Source: Eutrigla gurnardus (taxonomy: Eukaryota > Chordata > Actinopteri > Perciformes > Triglidae). Taken from it: a stretch of DNA of 64,000 nt. Where the stretch lies: the NCBI GenBank assembly GCA_963514095.1, contig OY741276.1, positions 20,509,695-20,573,694 of the forward strand. The letters are read 5' to 3'. Shown here piece by piece: positions 12,138-23,358 of the stretch. The notes under the pieces were generated by a model, which worked only from the letters and a program-made list of their open reading frames with translations, was not told the origin of the DNA and did no database searches. Every line of letters begins with the position of its first letter. The first letter of the stretch is position 1. The translations under genes and the position numbers were made by a program.

Positions 12138-14000
12138 TAATAATAATAATAATAATAATAATGAATTTTATTTGTAATGCACTTTATATTGAGCAAACAA
12201 TCTCAAAGTGCTACATAAAAAAAAGAAAAGTAAAAGTTAAAATTTGGAGAGAGAGCGTCTCTCCAAAGGAAACAACTAATGAAAGGCTTTTTTAAAAAGG
12301 TAGGTTTTTAGGCCTTTTTTTAAAAGTGTCCAGGGTCAGTGGTGCTCTCAGGTGGTCAGGGAGAGCATTCCAAAGACAGGGAGCGGCGTGACAGAAAGCT
12401 CTGTCTCCCATGGTTCGGAGTTTGGTCCTTGGGATCTGCAGGAGGTTTGCCTGACCGGAGCGGAGGTGTCGTGAAGTGGGCTGAGGGGTGATTAGCTCCT
12501 TCAGGTAAATAGGAGCATTACCATGGAGGCACTGGTGGGTCAGTAGGGAAACCTTGTATTCAATCCTGAATGGGACAGGGAGCCAGTGGAGGGATTTGAG
12601 AATTGGTGTGATGTGGTCAAATTTTCGTGTCCTTGTAAGGATCCGGGCAGCACAGTTTTGAATGTATTGGAGTTTTTGGATGTTTTTGTTGGAGATCCCG
12701 GCAAGAAGAGCATTACAGTAGTCCAGCCTGGTGGAGACAAAGGCATGGACGAGTTTTTCTGCATCTGGGAGAGAGAGAGTGATGGACGGAGTTTTGCAAT
12801 GTTTTTTAGGTGGTAAAAAGAGTTTTTGCAAAGCTGTTTGATGTGAAGTTCAAAGGTCAGGTGGGGGTCCATTATTACACCAAGGTTGGTGACTGATGGA
12901 GAAAGGTGGATGTCGTGGCCAGCGAAGGTGATACTGGTAATGGTGGATGACCGGGTCTGATGTGGGGTGCCAATGAGAATGGCTTCAGTTTTTGAACTGT
13001 TAAGCTGCAGAAAATTCTCCTTCATCCACGCCTTTGTCTCCCCCAGGCAGGTGGTGAGTGTGGAAGATGGCAGGGTGTCAGAGGATGCTGGGTTGATTTT
13101 AAAATAAAGTTGGGTGTCATCAGCATAGCAATGGAAAGATATTCCATGCCGGCTGATGACACGGCCAAGGGGAAGCATGTAGACAGTGAAAAGGGTGGGT
13201 CCGAGGACTGACCCTTGGGGGACACCACAGGAGACGGGGAGTGTGTCTGACTTGGCTTCTCCCAGGGAGACGTATTCAGTTCTGTTAGTGAGATAGGAGG
13301 TAAACCAGTTGAGAGTTGAGTCAGATAGTCCGATGGTGGAGTGTAGGCGATGGAGGAGAATGTGGTGGTCAACCGTATCAAAAGCTGCAGTGAGATCAAG
13401 GAGAATGAGCAGGGATGGTGAGCCAGCATCAGCTGACATCAGTAGGTCGTTAGTGACCCTGGCCAGAGCAGTTTCCGTGCTGTGGCCAGGGCGGAAACCA
13501 GACTGAAATTTTTCAAACATGTTGTTTGTTTGAAGGTGGTCGTGAAGTTGGGCAGCAACTACCTTTTCCAGCACTTTTGAAAGGAACGGGAGATTTGAGA
13601 TTGGTCTGTAGTTAGCAAGCACTTCCGGGTCAAGGCTGGGTTTTTTAAGGAGTGGCTTAATGACTGCAGTTTTCAGGACAGATGGGATGTGGCCAGTCTG
13701 GAGGGAGCAGTTTATGATTTTAGTAATCATGGGACTTATGGCAGAGGTGTGTGTTTTTATCAAAGCTGAAGGGAATGGGTCGAGGGCACAGGTAGAGGGT
13801 TTCATCTTCCTCATGATTTCCTCAGCCTCACGCTGTGTGATGTCCTGGAAGCAGCAGAGAGGTTGGGTCGTCCCAGGCTGAGGGCTGACAGTTGGGATTG
13901 TGGGGGCAGAGGGGGTGGAGAGGATGGCACGGATGTTATCTACCTTTGCCCTGAAGAAAAAGATGAAGTTGTTGCACTGCTCTAAACCCTTCGCCGACTA
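12138..14000 (-). mobile_element. L2-like LINE, 5'-truncated
   Basis: Read on the minus strand, this is the 3' portion of a non-LTR retrotransposon: reverse transcriptase, C-terminal domain, a short 3' UTR, and a microsatellite tail (AAT)n at 12,138-12,162. The 3' UTR has the 'GCACTTTGAGATTG' and 'ATAAAGTGCATTACAAATAAA' type ending that is common in fish L2/Maui-type LINEs. The upstream edge is set by loss of coding similarity at about 14,000: the readable frame begins around 'CNNFIFFFRAKVDNIR'. The endonuclease domain is missing, so this is a 5'-truncated copy that cannot move on its own. No target duplication was identified. Confidence 0.85.
12292..13990 (-). pseudogene. LINE reverse transcriptase, frameshifted
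   Basis: The main frame (13,814 down to 12,540 from its first Met, extending upstream without a Met to about 13,990) shows the reverse transcriptase motifs in order: 'NYRPISNLPFLSKVLEK', 'QSGFRPGHSTETAL', 'LLDLTAAFDTVDHHILL' (catalytic Asp at residue 146), 'GVPQGSVLGP', 'YADDTQLY' (residues 230-237), then 'LQLNSSKTEAIL' and 'TNLGVIMDPHLTF'. Near 12,765-12,780, within a GA-rich run, the homology moves to a second frame that continues with 'LVHAFVSTRLDYCNALLAG' and the conserved 'LKSLHWLPVPFRIEYK' C-terminal region, ending at 12,292. One indel therefore separates the reverse transcriptase from its C-terminal domain. The catalytic residues are intact but the endonuclease is missing. This is a relatively young but dead copy. 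Confidence 0.85.
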
Positions 14001-14199
14001 TTACCTCATGCTTGTGCAGGTGTGCTGCCAGTCTGTGCATTACACTGTGTGATATAGTTTGTTTTTATTGAGGATGCATGTGCTTGAGAATTACTGACTA
14101 TACTACATACTGTACATGAGACTAGGATTATAATGCACGCCATCCATGCCTCTTAGTGCATGTTCCTGTATGTGAGCGTTCCCCACTGACTGGCTCATG
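14001..14199. other. Non-coding stretch, nothing recognised
   Basis: Short spacer between the LINE and the next dispersed repeat. Confidence 0.4.
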
Positions 14200-14440
14200 G
14201 TTGCCGGTTCGCCCTCAGGTAAAGACATTTTGGATTGAGGCCATACAACAAACTTTTACAATGTTTACAGAGATAAAAAGAATGTTAATGTTCTCATAGA
14301 CTTCTGTGCAATCACACTTCTTTTTGTAACCAGTAGAGTCGACCCCTGATGGCCAGTAGAGAGAATGCAAAGTTAAAGGCACTTTAGCAATGGCGTTACA
14401 TTTCAGAACCGGAGGTTGCCTGCAGGTTTTTCACATTGGC
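14200..14440 (-). repeat. Dispersed fish repeat (family A), minus copy
   Basis: The reverse complement of this segment aligns with about 28,180-28,400: shared blocks include 'TGCATTCTCTCTACTGGCCA', the following 'GGGG(T/C)GACTC', and 'GAAGTCTATGAGAA'. It also shares the 'CCGGTTCTGAAA' end with the copy at 3,310. The family has no coding capacity and I cannot name its class. Confidence 0.6.
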
Positions 14441-17400
14441 AGAAGAATATTTTTAGCATTTAAAGGCTGTTATACAACCTTACATTATACAAAGTGCTTC
14501 TCTGTGTGATTTTAGATGAATTTATTGTGGCTTTAAGAAAAAGGAAAAGTGCTTTTTGATTCCACATGCATATCAGGCTTTAGGTTGTATTGACAGATCC
14601 AATTTAATCTTACATTGTCATGCTTTTCCTTGAGCTGCTCATAGGATGGTATATATGCCTTCATGGTGTGACAATGAAATGCTCTGCGTGGAAGATGATG
14701 AGGGTAATGGATGTTGTGAAGTCAGAAAATCACTTCAGTAAGCTGAACACACACAAAGCATTATTTGCTTCTTTTTTTTCTTGAGCCTGTGAGTGTATAA
14801 ATGCATTTCATGTACAGTAAAAGGCATGTCTATTCATATTTGAGCGTGGAAAAATGTGACATGCGACAGGCAGCGCTGTCACTTCTGGCTCAGATCCCTT
14901 GATCCCGTTCACCCTCCAGTCGTCTGACTGACAGCTCCTGTCGGTGGTGGGAGACACATGGAGGGTAGAGTATGTAGAACATCACTATATACAGTATCCT
15001 GTAGATACTCACTGTTGTTATGGTAATAATATATCAGATGGGTTGCCTTATTTTCAGTTTGTAAGAATCTTTTTTTGGTTCCGACAAAATAACAACTGTG
15101 TGCAGCCTAAATGTGCAGAAAAAGTCATGTATCAAATGTCAAACTCACAGAGATGCAGCAGCGTAAGGATCAGCTGTGGATTTCCAGCAGTGGAAGAGCA
15201 ACGTGGGATATAAAGAGGGTGCATTACAAACTCCACCAATGGTTTCAAATGGTTTGCACTTCCTGTCTCCTCAGTGGGTGTGGTCATGGCGTGTTTACTT
15301 TCCCCCCGGTCCCCTTTCCCCACCTCATTTGGAAGTGTTGCATGGATAAAAGCAAAATTGTTATATTTGCATAACATATTCATATTTTCTGTTGCTAACA
15401 TGAGATATTTGCTGCCAGATCTCACAAACATTACTGAGACTGAGAAAGAAAAATGCCATTTTAGTGTAAGAATGTTCTGAAGATATGTGGCTTGTGAAAA
15501 GTGGTGCAATGTTGGTTGGGTTCTGGTGCGACAATAAGGAGGAATTTATATTATTATTATTTTGCAAATATTGTTAAATACGTGTACAATATGACTAGGT
15601 TTTTAAAAAAGTTTTTCATTTCATCTCAACTGTGAACAACATTTTAGCTTCCACAGTATGGGCCCTGAAGGCCACTGAGAGGGGGAGTTTACCTACACTT
15701 AAAAGATTCAGTTAAGAGGAATTTTTATTCATATTTTTTGTGTTGAGAAAAACCTTCAATTCCTCCTTTCTCAATTTAATACAATCACAAGCTCTGCCAA
15801 CGAGTGCTGATGAAGAGAGGCACCTACGTCTGTAAAAGATATCAGTAAAGTGCACACGCCATTATCACAACGCCAGCGCCTGTTTCCAGTGGATACCAAA
15901 TTAAAATCAAGTGAAGCAGACGGGGGTTTGTACGCTCCGTCTTATACCCTCAACCTTCCCAAACCTTATCTATATATCCTAGTGTGACATTGTCAGAGAA
16001 AAGTCATGCAGGGGGAATAATAAAACCTCAGTCAACGGGGTCAAGAATTTGTCCGAAAACTATTTTGTTCCTGTAGAGATCAGAGGGAGTCATTTGCATT
16101 TGCTCTGAAAATGAAGAGACACCTTTTTATTTTCAATATCACCATGTCAATTGATGGCGGGGAAAAAAATGGAGAGAAGGAGATCTGGAGGACTATATGC
16201 ATAAATTATATTTAGAAAATTGTGGGGTTCGATGGCATTTAATCAAATCTGAATCAAGTATTGAATTTTTCATATCCAAGTCCCTTCCGATTCCCTCTCA
16301 TTGGATCGGACTGCTAAAAAGTGGGCTTGCCAAGAATGTAGCACGATATGGAGCTACAAAGGACTGTTGCGAAATCACACTGACCGATCAACGGATGAAA
16401 CCGATTTTGAATATATTGTTAAATAAGTGCACAAAGTTACAAAGGATGTAATCTAAAATCTGTGATATCTGTGAATCTGGGTATTGACTCCCTTTTGGAG
16501 CCAGCCTCAAGTGGCCATTTGAAGAACTGCAGTTTCACTTTGGACACTTGTCACTGTTGTGACTCTTGTTCTGATATGAATAGATGACCATCAGAATATA
16601 TACAAGTGTATATGGGATGAGCGCCAGAAAGCATAAAACTCAAAACACCCCGTCATAATTGATGGCACTTATATTAAAAATGCCTCTTTAACCATCCCCG
16701 GTCATATTGTACATCTTATTACAATTTACATTACCATCAGATTTTATATCAAAATCCTATCTTTTTCTTCCTGGAAAACAAAATATGAGGCATGCTTACA
16801 TCAGCTAGTACCAGCCAATTTCAGCCAATAATATCATCTATCTAAGATTGTCTGTGAAGGTTCTTAGTCATCCAGTCATGGTAGTCCTTGAGTGCTTTTT
16901 TGTAGGCTACTGGACTTGCTTTAGGTTTATGAAGACGTTTCGGTCCCTTGAAACCATCTTTGATTATCCCCTAAATAACTAAAAGGCATCACACCGATGT
17001 CTTCTCCTCGGTGGAGGAGTGATCGATCCGTGCACGTCCCGTTTGCATGTGCTTGCTCCAGATGAATCTCACTCTGGGCAGCGCTGAGTTTTGATTAATG
17101 GTGGAGGTGATGGAGGATGATAGCCGGAAAGGCCGGAGAGGCGAGATGAGTCAGGGAACCCGCCAGTCTCTTCCCAAATGATGACATTTGATTTCTTTCT
17201 GGTGCCTTTTCTTTCAGCACGGCAACGATCGATAGCTCTCTTGTTCTCGCCTTCCTCACCGTCTCTTCCTCCCTTCTTTTCTCCCTCCCCGTGTGCGTGC
17301 ACGCGCATTTTCATTTCAATCTCTCCGACTCTATTGAGTTCTCTCTTCTCATTGTTTTGTGTCTCACCTCTCCTTCCTCCTCGCCATCCCCTCGCTCCAT

Positions 17401-19353
17401 CATCCCCGACTCTCGGCAGCACATATCGGTGGATAATTAATGATAATGGACGCTGCTCCCTGATGTGGGAATTCTGCAATCAGCCACTCTGTGTGACATA
17501 TGCGGCCTTAATTTTCTCAGACTTGAATGCCCATAAAGATCATCAACAGCGAGGACACAGATAAACACTGCTAGCGAAGGGAGAGTGATTAATTCTAGTG
17601 TGAGACGACAAACCCATCAGCTACGGCGATTCACTGATTTCACTAAGATATTGGGGAAAAAAATTGTTGATCATGTGTCATTAAGGCATGACAAGAACAT
17701 GAGACATTTGGGGATGTGATTTTCTTCTCAAAGCATCATCCATTACGCCAGATAATTTGTGGTGACTCACGTAGTCCTACGGGGACAGTGTATGAATTTA
17801 TTAGGCGCTGATATTTTAGAAGCAGTATTCATCTTTTCACATGCATGAAAGCGTTCCGCCGTCGATATCATTATACACTCGGAGAGAAAACAGAGTTAAC
17901 AAAGTGATGTAGTGAGCAATCATGGAGATGTGTCCCTCACCTAATTTAAGAAAGAGTTTTTTAATTTTCCAAAGTGAAAAACAATCCTCACAGTCCTTCC
18001 TTCTGATGAAGCATTTCCACAAGGGTTCGTAAAGAGACACATCTCAACAGGTTATGTCAGCACCATGCAAGTGTAATTATTTATAAATGAGATGTCTTTC
18101 TTATTTGTCTTGTTTCAAGCACAGGATGTCCTCATGTGTAATTAATAGATCAATGACCTTGATCTATTAAAGGTGTCCTAAGGAGCTTTCTTGTAAACAA
18201 ACCAAGTGACTTTCCATTCAGTGTTTCTCATCAGAGCATCATGGTTTTTTCTATTTATTTCATAATGCGTCTAAACTACTGGTCACCCTTCATGTGTGGC
18301 TGTAGGTTCTACTAATAATTAACCCGATCGGCGTGGCCGGGGGCAATTGACATGCAGCATCAAAATGACATGCTGACCCACTTAATGAGCATTGGTGTCA
18401 GATGCCAAGAAGCACCGACCAAGCTGCATTATGGGACGCCTTGGCAGTGAGAACGGGTTGCACATTTCCTCCATGAGGCGTCACAGAAGGTCGGCCTGCA
18501 AAGGTCAGAGATGACAGCGGCTCAGGCTCTGACTCAGAGCTTAACCACCTTACTAGGCTTTGCCACTTCCAGAAGCCGTGGAATCACTGCAGGGAGAGCA
18601 GGCACAGCTCCGAGGTTAACAACGTGGTTATAGGTGGACGTGTACGCTGAGGAGACTTTTTTGTGTAGAGCAACTCACATTTTTTTTCACATCTGGACAT
18701 ATCCAAAGAAAAGTTTGGGCTTCATTGCTGGTTGAACCATCAACCCTATCTTCTCTCCCACCTAAACTACAGGCACTCACTTCCCCCTTCCCCCTCATTA
18801 TTGTGTAAAGATGTTGTTTTAGTACATTGTTCTGCCTTAGGATTTAATTAGCTACTCCATACAAAAAGGCCTTCCCTTGCCTTTAGTAGATATGGGACAT
18901 CACATCATTTAAAAATGACTCTGTGTTTTTATTTCAAGAGGATTTCGCCAGCCAGTTGCTTTTGTTTGGTCCGTCTGTGGAAGCAGATTCTTATTAGTGT
19001 AAGACGAGTGTGCCAGCCATGCAAGAGCTGCTGTTTCTGCAGCCAGGGGAAAAAAAGCTTGAGCACCGAGCAGAACAACAATCCAGGTCTCCATCCTGCT
19101 CCACTCCAGGTGACATCAAAGCCGGCTGCACTGCTTTTAATCTTCTGGGCTGGTCTTGTGAGGATCCGGTCCACCTGACCAGCCTGATGGTGTCATCCAA
19201 CTGGAAATTGTGTCCCAGCGGACAGAAAGGAAGTGAGAGAGCTCTGGTTGGATACCTCTCCACTCTCTCCTCACACAAACTTCTTTTTGTCTTTTCTCTG
19301 TCATGCATCCTCAATCGCCTTGTCCCATTTTGTCTTTAATCTCCCTGTTTATC

Positions 19354-19407
<54 letters not shown>

Positions 19408-20631
19408 ATGCACATCACTGGCAGAACACAACGTTGGACGTCTGATTGCCCATGGGAGGGAGAAGGAATATGTTTGTGTGACGCCACAATGGAATAATGG
19501 CAGCTAATCAGAGGCATCTGCTCCCTTATAGTGCCAGCCTCATCTCAACACAACACAAGCCAAACTGAAGAAAGAGTGAATAAATATCTGTATTTTTTCA
19601 CCTCCAGAAAATAGAACCACCACATGGTCATCTCTGGCTTTTCCACTGATGTATTTTCTGTCTATTTTTTTTCTATGAAATGGAGCTTGCGTCCGCGCTG
19701 CCAGCCATCAAATCTTAAAACAAAACACGAAGCCTCAGGCAGGATGTTATTTCTGTCCGTGGCACCCGAAAACACACGTCCAGTTCCTAAGAAACTTCTG
19801 TTTTGTGAATGCTGTTGTCACTGTGTTTGTGATTTATCCACCTCCTGTGAAAGGTACAATCCTCCCCCTCGGTGCTCTCCAACCGAAGAAAAACATGTTG
19901 TCTGTGCTCAAGTGGAAATGTGGGATGAATGGGGAAAGAAGGCATCATTTGCTCGCCTCCCAGAGTCAGATAAGCAAAAGTGAGATAAACCACTCTTTGA
20001 CTCTCAGGTGCTGCGCTTTATAATTGAACTAGTTTAGTTACAGACACTTAAGCAAAGGAATTGGGCATTTATTTTCATACTTAGTGAAGGCTCTGCAGTT
20101 GCAAAGATTCTGCTGGAAGAACTAATCCCACAGCATAAATCACACAAGGAAGGGTTTGAGGTGCCTATATTTAATACACGTGAAAATGAATATGAATGTG
20201 ATGGGCTGTCTCTAGTCAGCTGTTAGCCACACGGATGAGAAATCGTATGATGATGCCGAGCTGGAGCCAATCAGATGATGTGCCTGAACTAAGACCAATT
20301 CCAGCCCGGCCTCACAGCAGGGAAATAGGCACAACATAGATATCTAGGGATTTGTGTACATGGACACTAATGGAAAGTCAATTAGGATCATTTTTAGTGA
20401 TGGACACACCACTGTAGCGAACATTTCTGATGCTGAACCGTTTTTTTCAGGCTACAATCTGAACAATAACAAAAAAGAAAACTGCTTTCCCGCCTGGCAG
20501 GTGCAGGTAGACCGTGTCCGTACCTGCTGCCTGCTTCTCGACAGCCTCTTCTGCTTTTATTACTATTAGTCATTCTATTATGCTCCTATTTCTGCTTTAT
20601 AATTATTCTCATTTCATGATATCAATGCTGC
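14441..20631. other. Non-coding stretch with minor repeats
   Basis: About 6 kb without a supported gene. It holds a (CA)n microsatellite at 19,357-19,405 and a fragment around 16,495-16,560 ('GGAGCCAGCCTCAAGTGGCC') that looks like a dispersed fish repeat. The GC-richer block 17,050-17,570 has overlapping open frames on both strands but no recognisable protein. Several segments (for example 16,080-16,170 and 18,300-18,460) are dense in homeobox-like ATTA cores and could be conserved non-coding elements, but that cannot be judged from one sequence. Confidence 0.45.
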
Positions 20632-21158
20632 TGTTATCTTTAGTGGTAATAATGGCATGATTCACATCATGGCAGCCCCTCCTTCTCCCTTTTGGGCAGC
20701 AGCAGGTGATCCCATCAGCAATCATTCCCTCCTACTCATCACCAGATCTGTCAGTTCAACTAAGTAGAGCGTATATTGGCTCCTTAGTGTTTGCTCTTTT
20801 CTCTCTGTGTTTTGTAGCTTGTGTAGCTAATGATTCTCCTGTGTTTCCTTCAACCTCGTCTCAGATCATCATGTTTGTCCTGTGATCTACCAACCTATTT
20901 CCCGCTCTCCTGTGTCTCCACGCTGTATGAATACGCCCGAGACGGACATCACTGCGCCGTGCCACAGAGCCGCCATTACCACGTGGCAGACGCCACGCCA
21001 GAGACACTCGCACTGGTGACTTTACTGGATCCTGGGACATCGCACCACCTCTCCCCCTTGCACTTGTGTTGCATTTTTTGACATTAAACTTGTTATTTAA
21101 TTGTTTCCCTGCTGTCTGAGTCGTGCATTTGGGTCCAGTCTACATTCAAACCATAACA
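20632..21158 (+). mobile_element. Possible decayed solo LTR (Gypsy-like)
   Basis: The segment ends in 'CTGAGTCGTGCATTTGGGTC' followed by '...CCATAACA', preceded by an ATTAAA-type polyadenylation signal near 21,083. This arrangement resembles the R-U5 end of fish Gypsy chromovirus LTRs. The proposed 5' boundary begins TGTTAT, the inverted complement of the ATAACA end. No target duplication is visible and the interior is CpG-depleted and diverged, so the assignment and the left boundary are tentative. Confidence 0.4.
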
Positions 21159-21224
21159 AATTATTTGCTACAATTATGTCTGACATGTTATTGTTATTAC
21201 TGCGATTACTGTCATGTGTTGCAA

Positions 21225-21400
21225 TTATTATGTTATTCTGTACAAATGTCATCTATTGCACTTCTGTCCCTCCTTTTGCTCTCCCTGAGCTTTTGTTTTT
21301 TGTTAGCAAATGATTCCTGATTAGATGGAGGGAGAGTATAAAGCCCTCTAAGACAAATTGTATGTATAAATAAAAATGTATTGAATTGAATGAAACATCT
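21225..21400 (+). repeat. LINE-like 3' tail fragment
   Basis: The order 'CTATTGCACTTCTGTCCCTC', 'GCTCTCCCTGAG', 'AAAGCCCTCTAAGACAAATT', then an AATAAA-rich end and 'ATTGAATTGAAT', matches the layout of a common fish LINE/SINE 3' end. It is short and diverged with no coding part. Confidence 0.5.
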
Positions 21401-21745
21401 TGAAGTTATCAATAAGTGAGTCAATAGACAGAAAATTAATTCACAAGTTTGATAGTTTAAATGACTTTAAATCTGTGCTGAACATTTGCTAGCTGGAGCT
21501 TTTCATATGTGAGGATTTGTGGGGGTTTTCTCAGTTTTAAATGAAGACATATTTGGATTTTGGACTGTTGATCAGACTAAATGCAATTTCATTATGAATT
21601 CAACTGTTATTTGCAGCCTTACAACAGCATAACTCTTGGAAATGATTGGACAGGCTAATTACAGTCTTTTTTTTTTGTCAGATTATTTGATTTATTGGTC
21701 TCTGTTGAGATTTAATTACAAATATAACAAATATAAGTAAAATAT

Positions 21746-22067
21746 TGTAGCGACCCTGCAGTAATGTTACTGTTATAATGTGTTCTGTGTTCTAAAGTTC
21801 TGTGATTTCTGACTGTCAGTGAATGTGTTTGGTATAGACAGGTATGTGGTTGGATGAGTAAGCAAGGGGGCGGGGTGAGTGTAGGAAGGAGTGTGTGTTT
21901 GCATGAAAAAAGGGTGGGAGCTCTTGAGGAAGGAGAGCTGTAAGACAAACTCAGCACTGTTGTTATTTTGGCGTAGTTACGGCCGACAGTAACTGTTGCG
22001 TTTCTAATAAATGAGAAAGGTGAGACCAACTCCTCGTCATTCTTCTGACGTCCGGTCGGACGTTACA
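21746..22067 (+). mobile_element. Probable solo LTR
   Basis: The 322-bp unit begins TGTAGCG and ends CGTTACA, giving short inverted termini (TGTAGCG against TGTAACG). It is flanked by ATAT on both sides (21,742-21,745 and 22,068-22,071), a 4-bp target duplication. An AATAAA lies about 65 bp from the right end, as expected for the R-U5 part of an LTR. No internal coding region adjoins it, so it is best read as a solo LTR left by LTR-LTR recombination. The class (Gypsy, BEL or endogenous retrovirus) cannot be decided from the LTR alone. Confidence 0.6.
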
Positions 22068-22071
22068 ATAT

Positions 22072-23346
22072 GTTTCCAAAATACAGTAGCCACCCGAGCT
22101 TTAACCAATCATTCTAGCAGCGTAAAACTAATCGGCTGCAGGATGCAAACCGTGGTGTCGGTGGTCAAAGCTCGACCATCTACCCTGACCTCCTCCTTCC
22201 ACGCACTATAATAATGTCACACTTTCTGGATCAAACTAAATGTGGACAGTGAGCCTAATCCGGGCAGAAATTACTTTTCTTCTAGCAAATTTGTTGCGTA
22301 CATTAAGACATATTCTGGAAGTAAGATTCCATTCTATTCTATCCAGATCACCACCAAAACATTTAAAAAAGATGTATAGCATATTTGTTGCTTCTGTTCT
22401 CACTGGTGAGCTGGGATCATCAGTACATTTGCAGGGAGCAGGGAAGCTGTGTCTCGACAACATGAACAGTGTTTGAAGTGTGCTTTGGGGCTTCTGCCAG
22501 GCTTTGGTTGTCTCCACGAAACACAGCTGTCCTGTTGCTGATAGCTCCAGAGGAGCACTCTGCAGCTACTGGATGGCCATTTGTTTCTGTAATCTCTAGG
22601 AAGGAGGGTGCAGGCAGGATGCCAACGGGTGTCACAGGTGAATTAGGGTGCAGGATGTGTGCCAGAAGAGGGAGGACACAGACTTTAAGGTGGTAGATGG
22701 CGCTTGGACTATAAACACATTCAATATAATGACCTAATAATTCATTAAGTCCTGCTGCAGTGTCAAATCATAGAGCACAGATGGTGGTGAGCCGGGAACA
22801 GTGTCTTCCTCACAGTTTTATGCTTTTTATCTGGTTGGAAACCAATTATGCTTGACAGATTTAATATTAGGAGTTTCAGTCGGGGTGAGGCACAATAAAA
22901 GCTGCTTCCTGCTTTTTGACACGCAATATTTGTCATGGCATCCAAACAGTTCCCTGCACAACAGTCAACATTTTGCCAAATCCAGGATATTGGATGGCGC
23001 AGGTTCGTTGGAATTATCTCTCTGCTGAGAAATGCAATAAAGGGAATGTGCTGGAAATCAGAGGAAGGCTGAGTTGTTTATAATGTTTATAATACATTTG
23101 TTGTTGTTAAACTGAAAAGTTTGGATTTCTATAGTTTGCTATGATTTGCTTTCTGCAATTAAATTAAGACTAATGAAAGTTTATATGGTGCTGTACATAC
23201 CAGCACAGTGGATTTAACATTAGAAACTGTAACTTCAGTGTTTTGGTTTATGTGACTTTGGGAGGGACGAGCACGCGCACGGCACTCTACTGCTTATGGC
23301 TACGGGGTGATTTGAGGTGAGTAACTCCATGCAAAAACACATATTT
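22072..23346. other. Non-coding stretch, nothing recognised
   Basis: Only short chance open frames. No element termini or RNA genes recognised. Confidence 0.5.
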
Positions 23347-23358
23347 ATGTTGTTTCGC
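23347..23358 (+). repeat. SINE target-site duplication, left copy
   Basis: 'ATGTTGTTTCGC' immediately precedes the SINE body and is repeated exactly at 25,073-25,084 after the (ATGG)n tail. The 12-bp length fits LINE-machinery retroposition. Confidence 0.85.

Noticed and set aside
17069..17564. Possible coding block with overlapping frames on both strands
   Set aside because: Low-complexity Ser/Pro or Glu/Arg/Gly residues from a CT-rich tract, with no motif.
20840..21090. Exon-like GC-rich segment
   Set aside because: Better explained as the interior of a decayed LTR: it is followed by ATTAAA and an R-U5-like end, and its frame has no domain.
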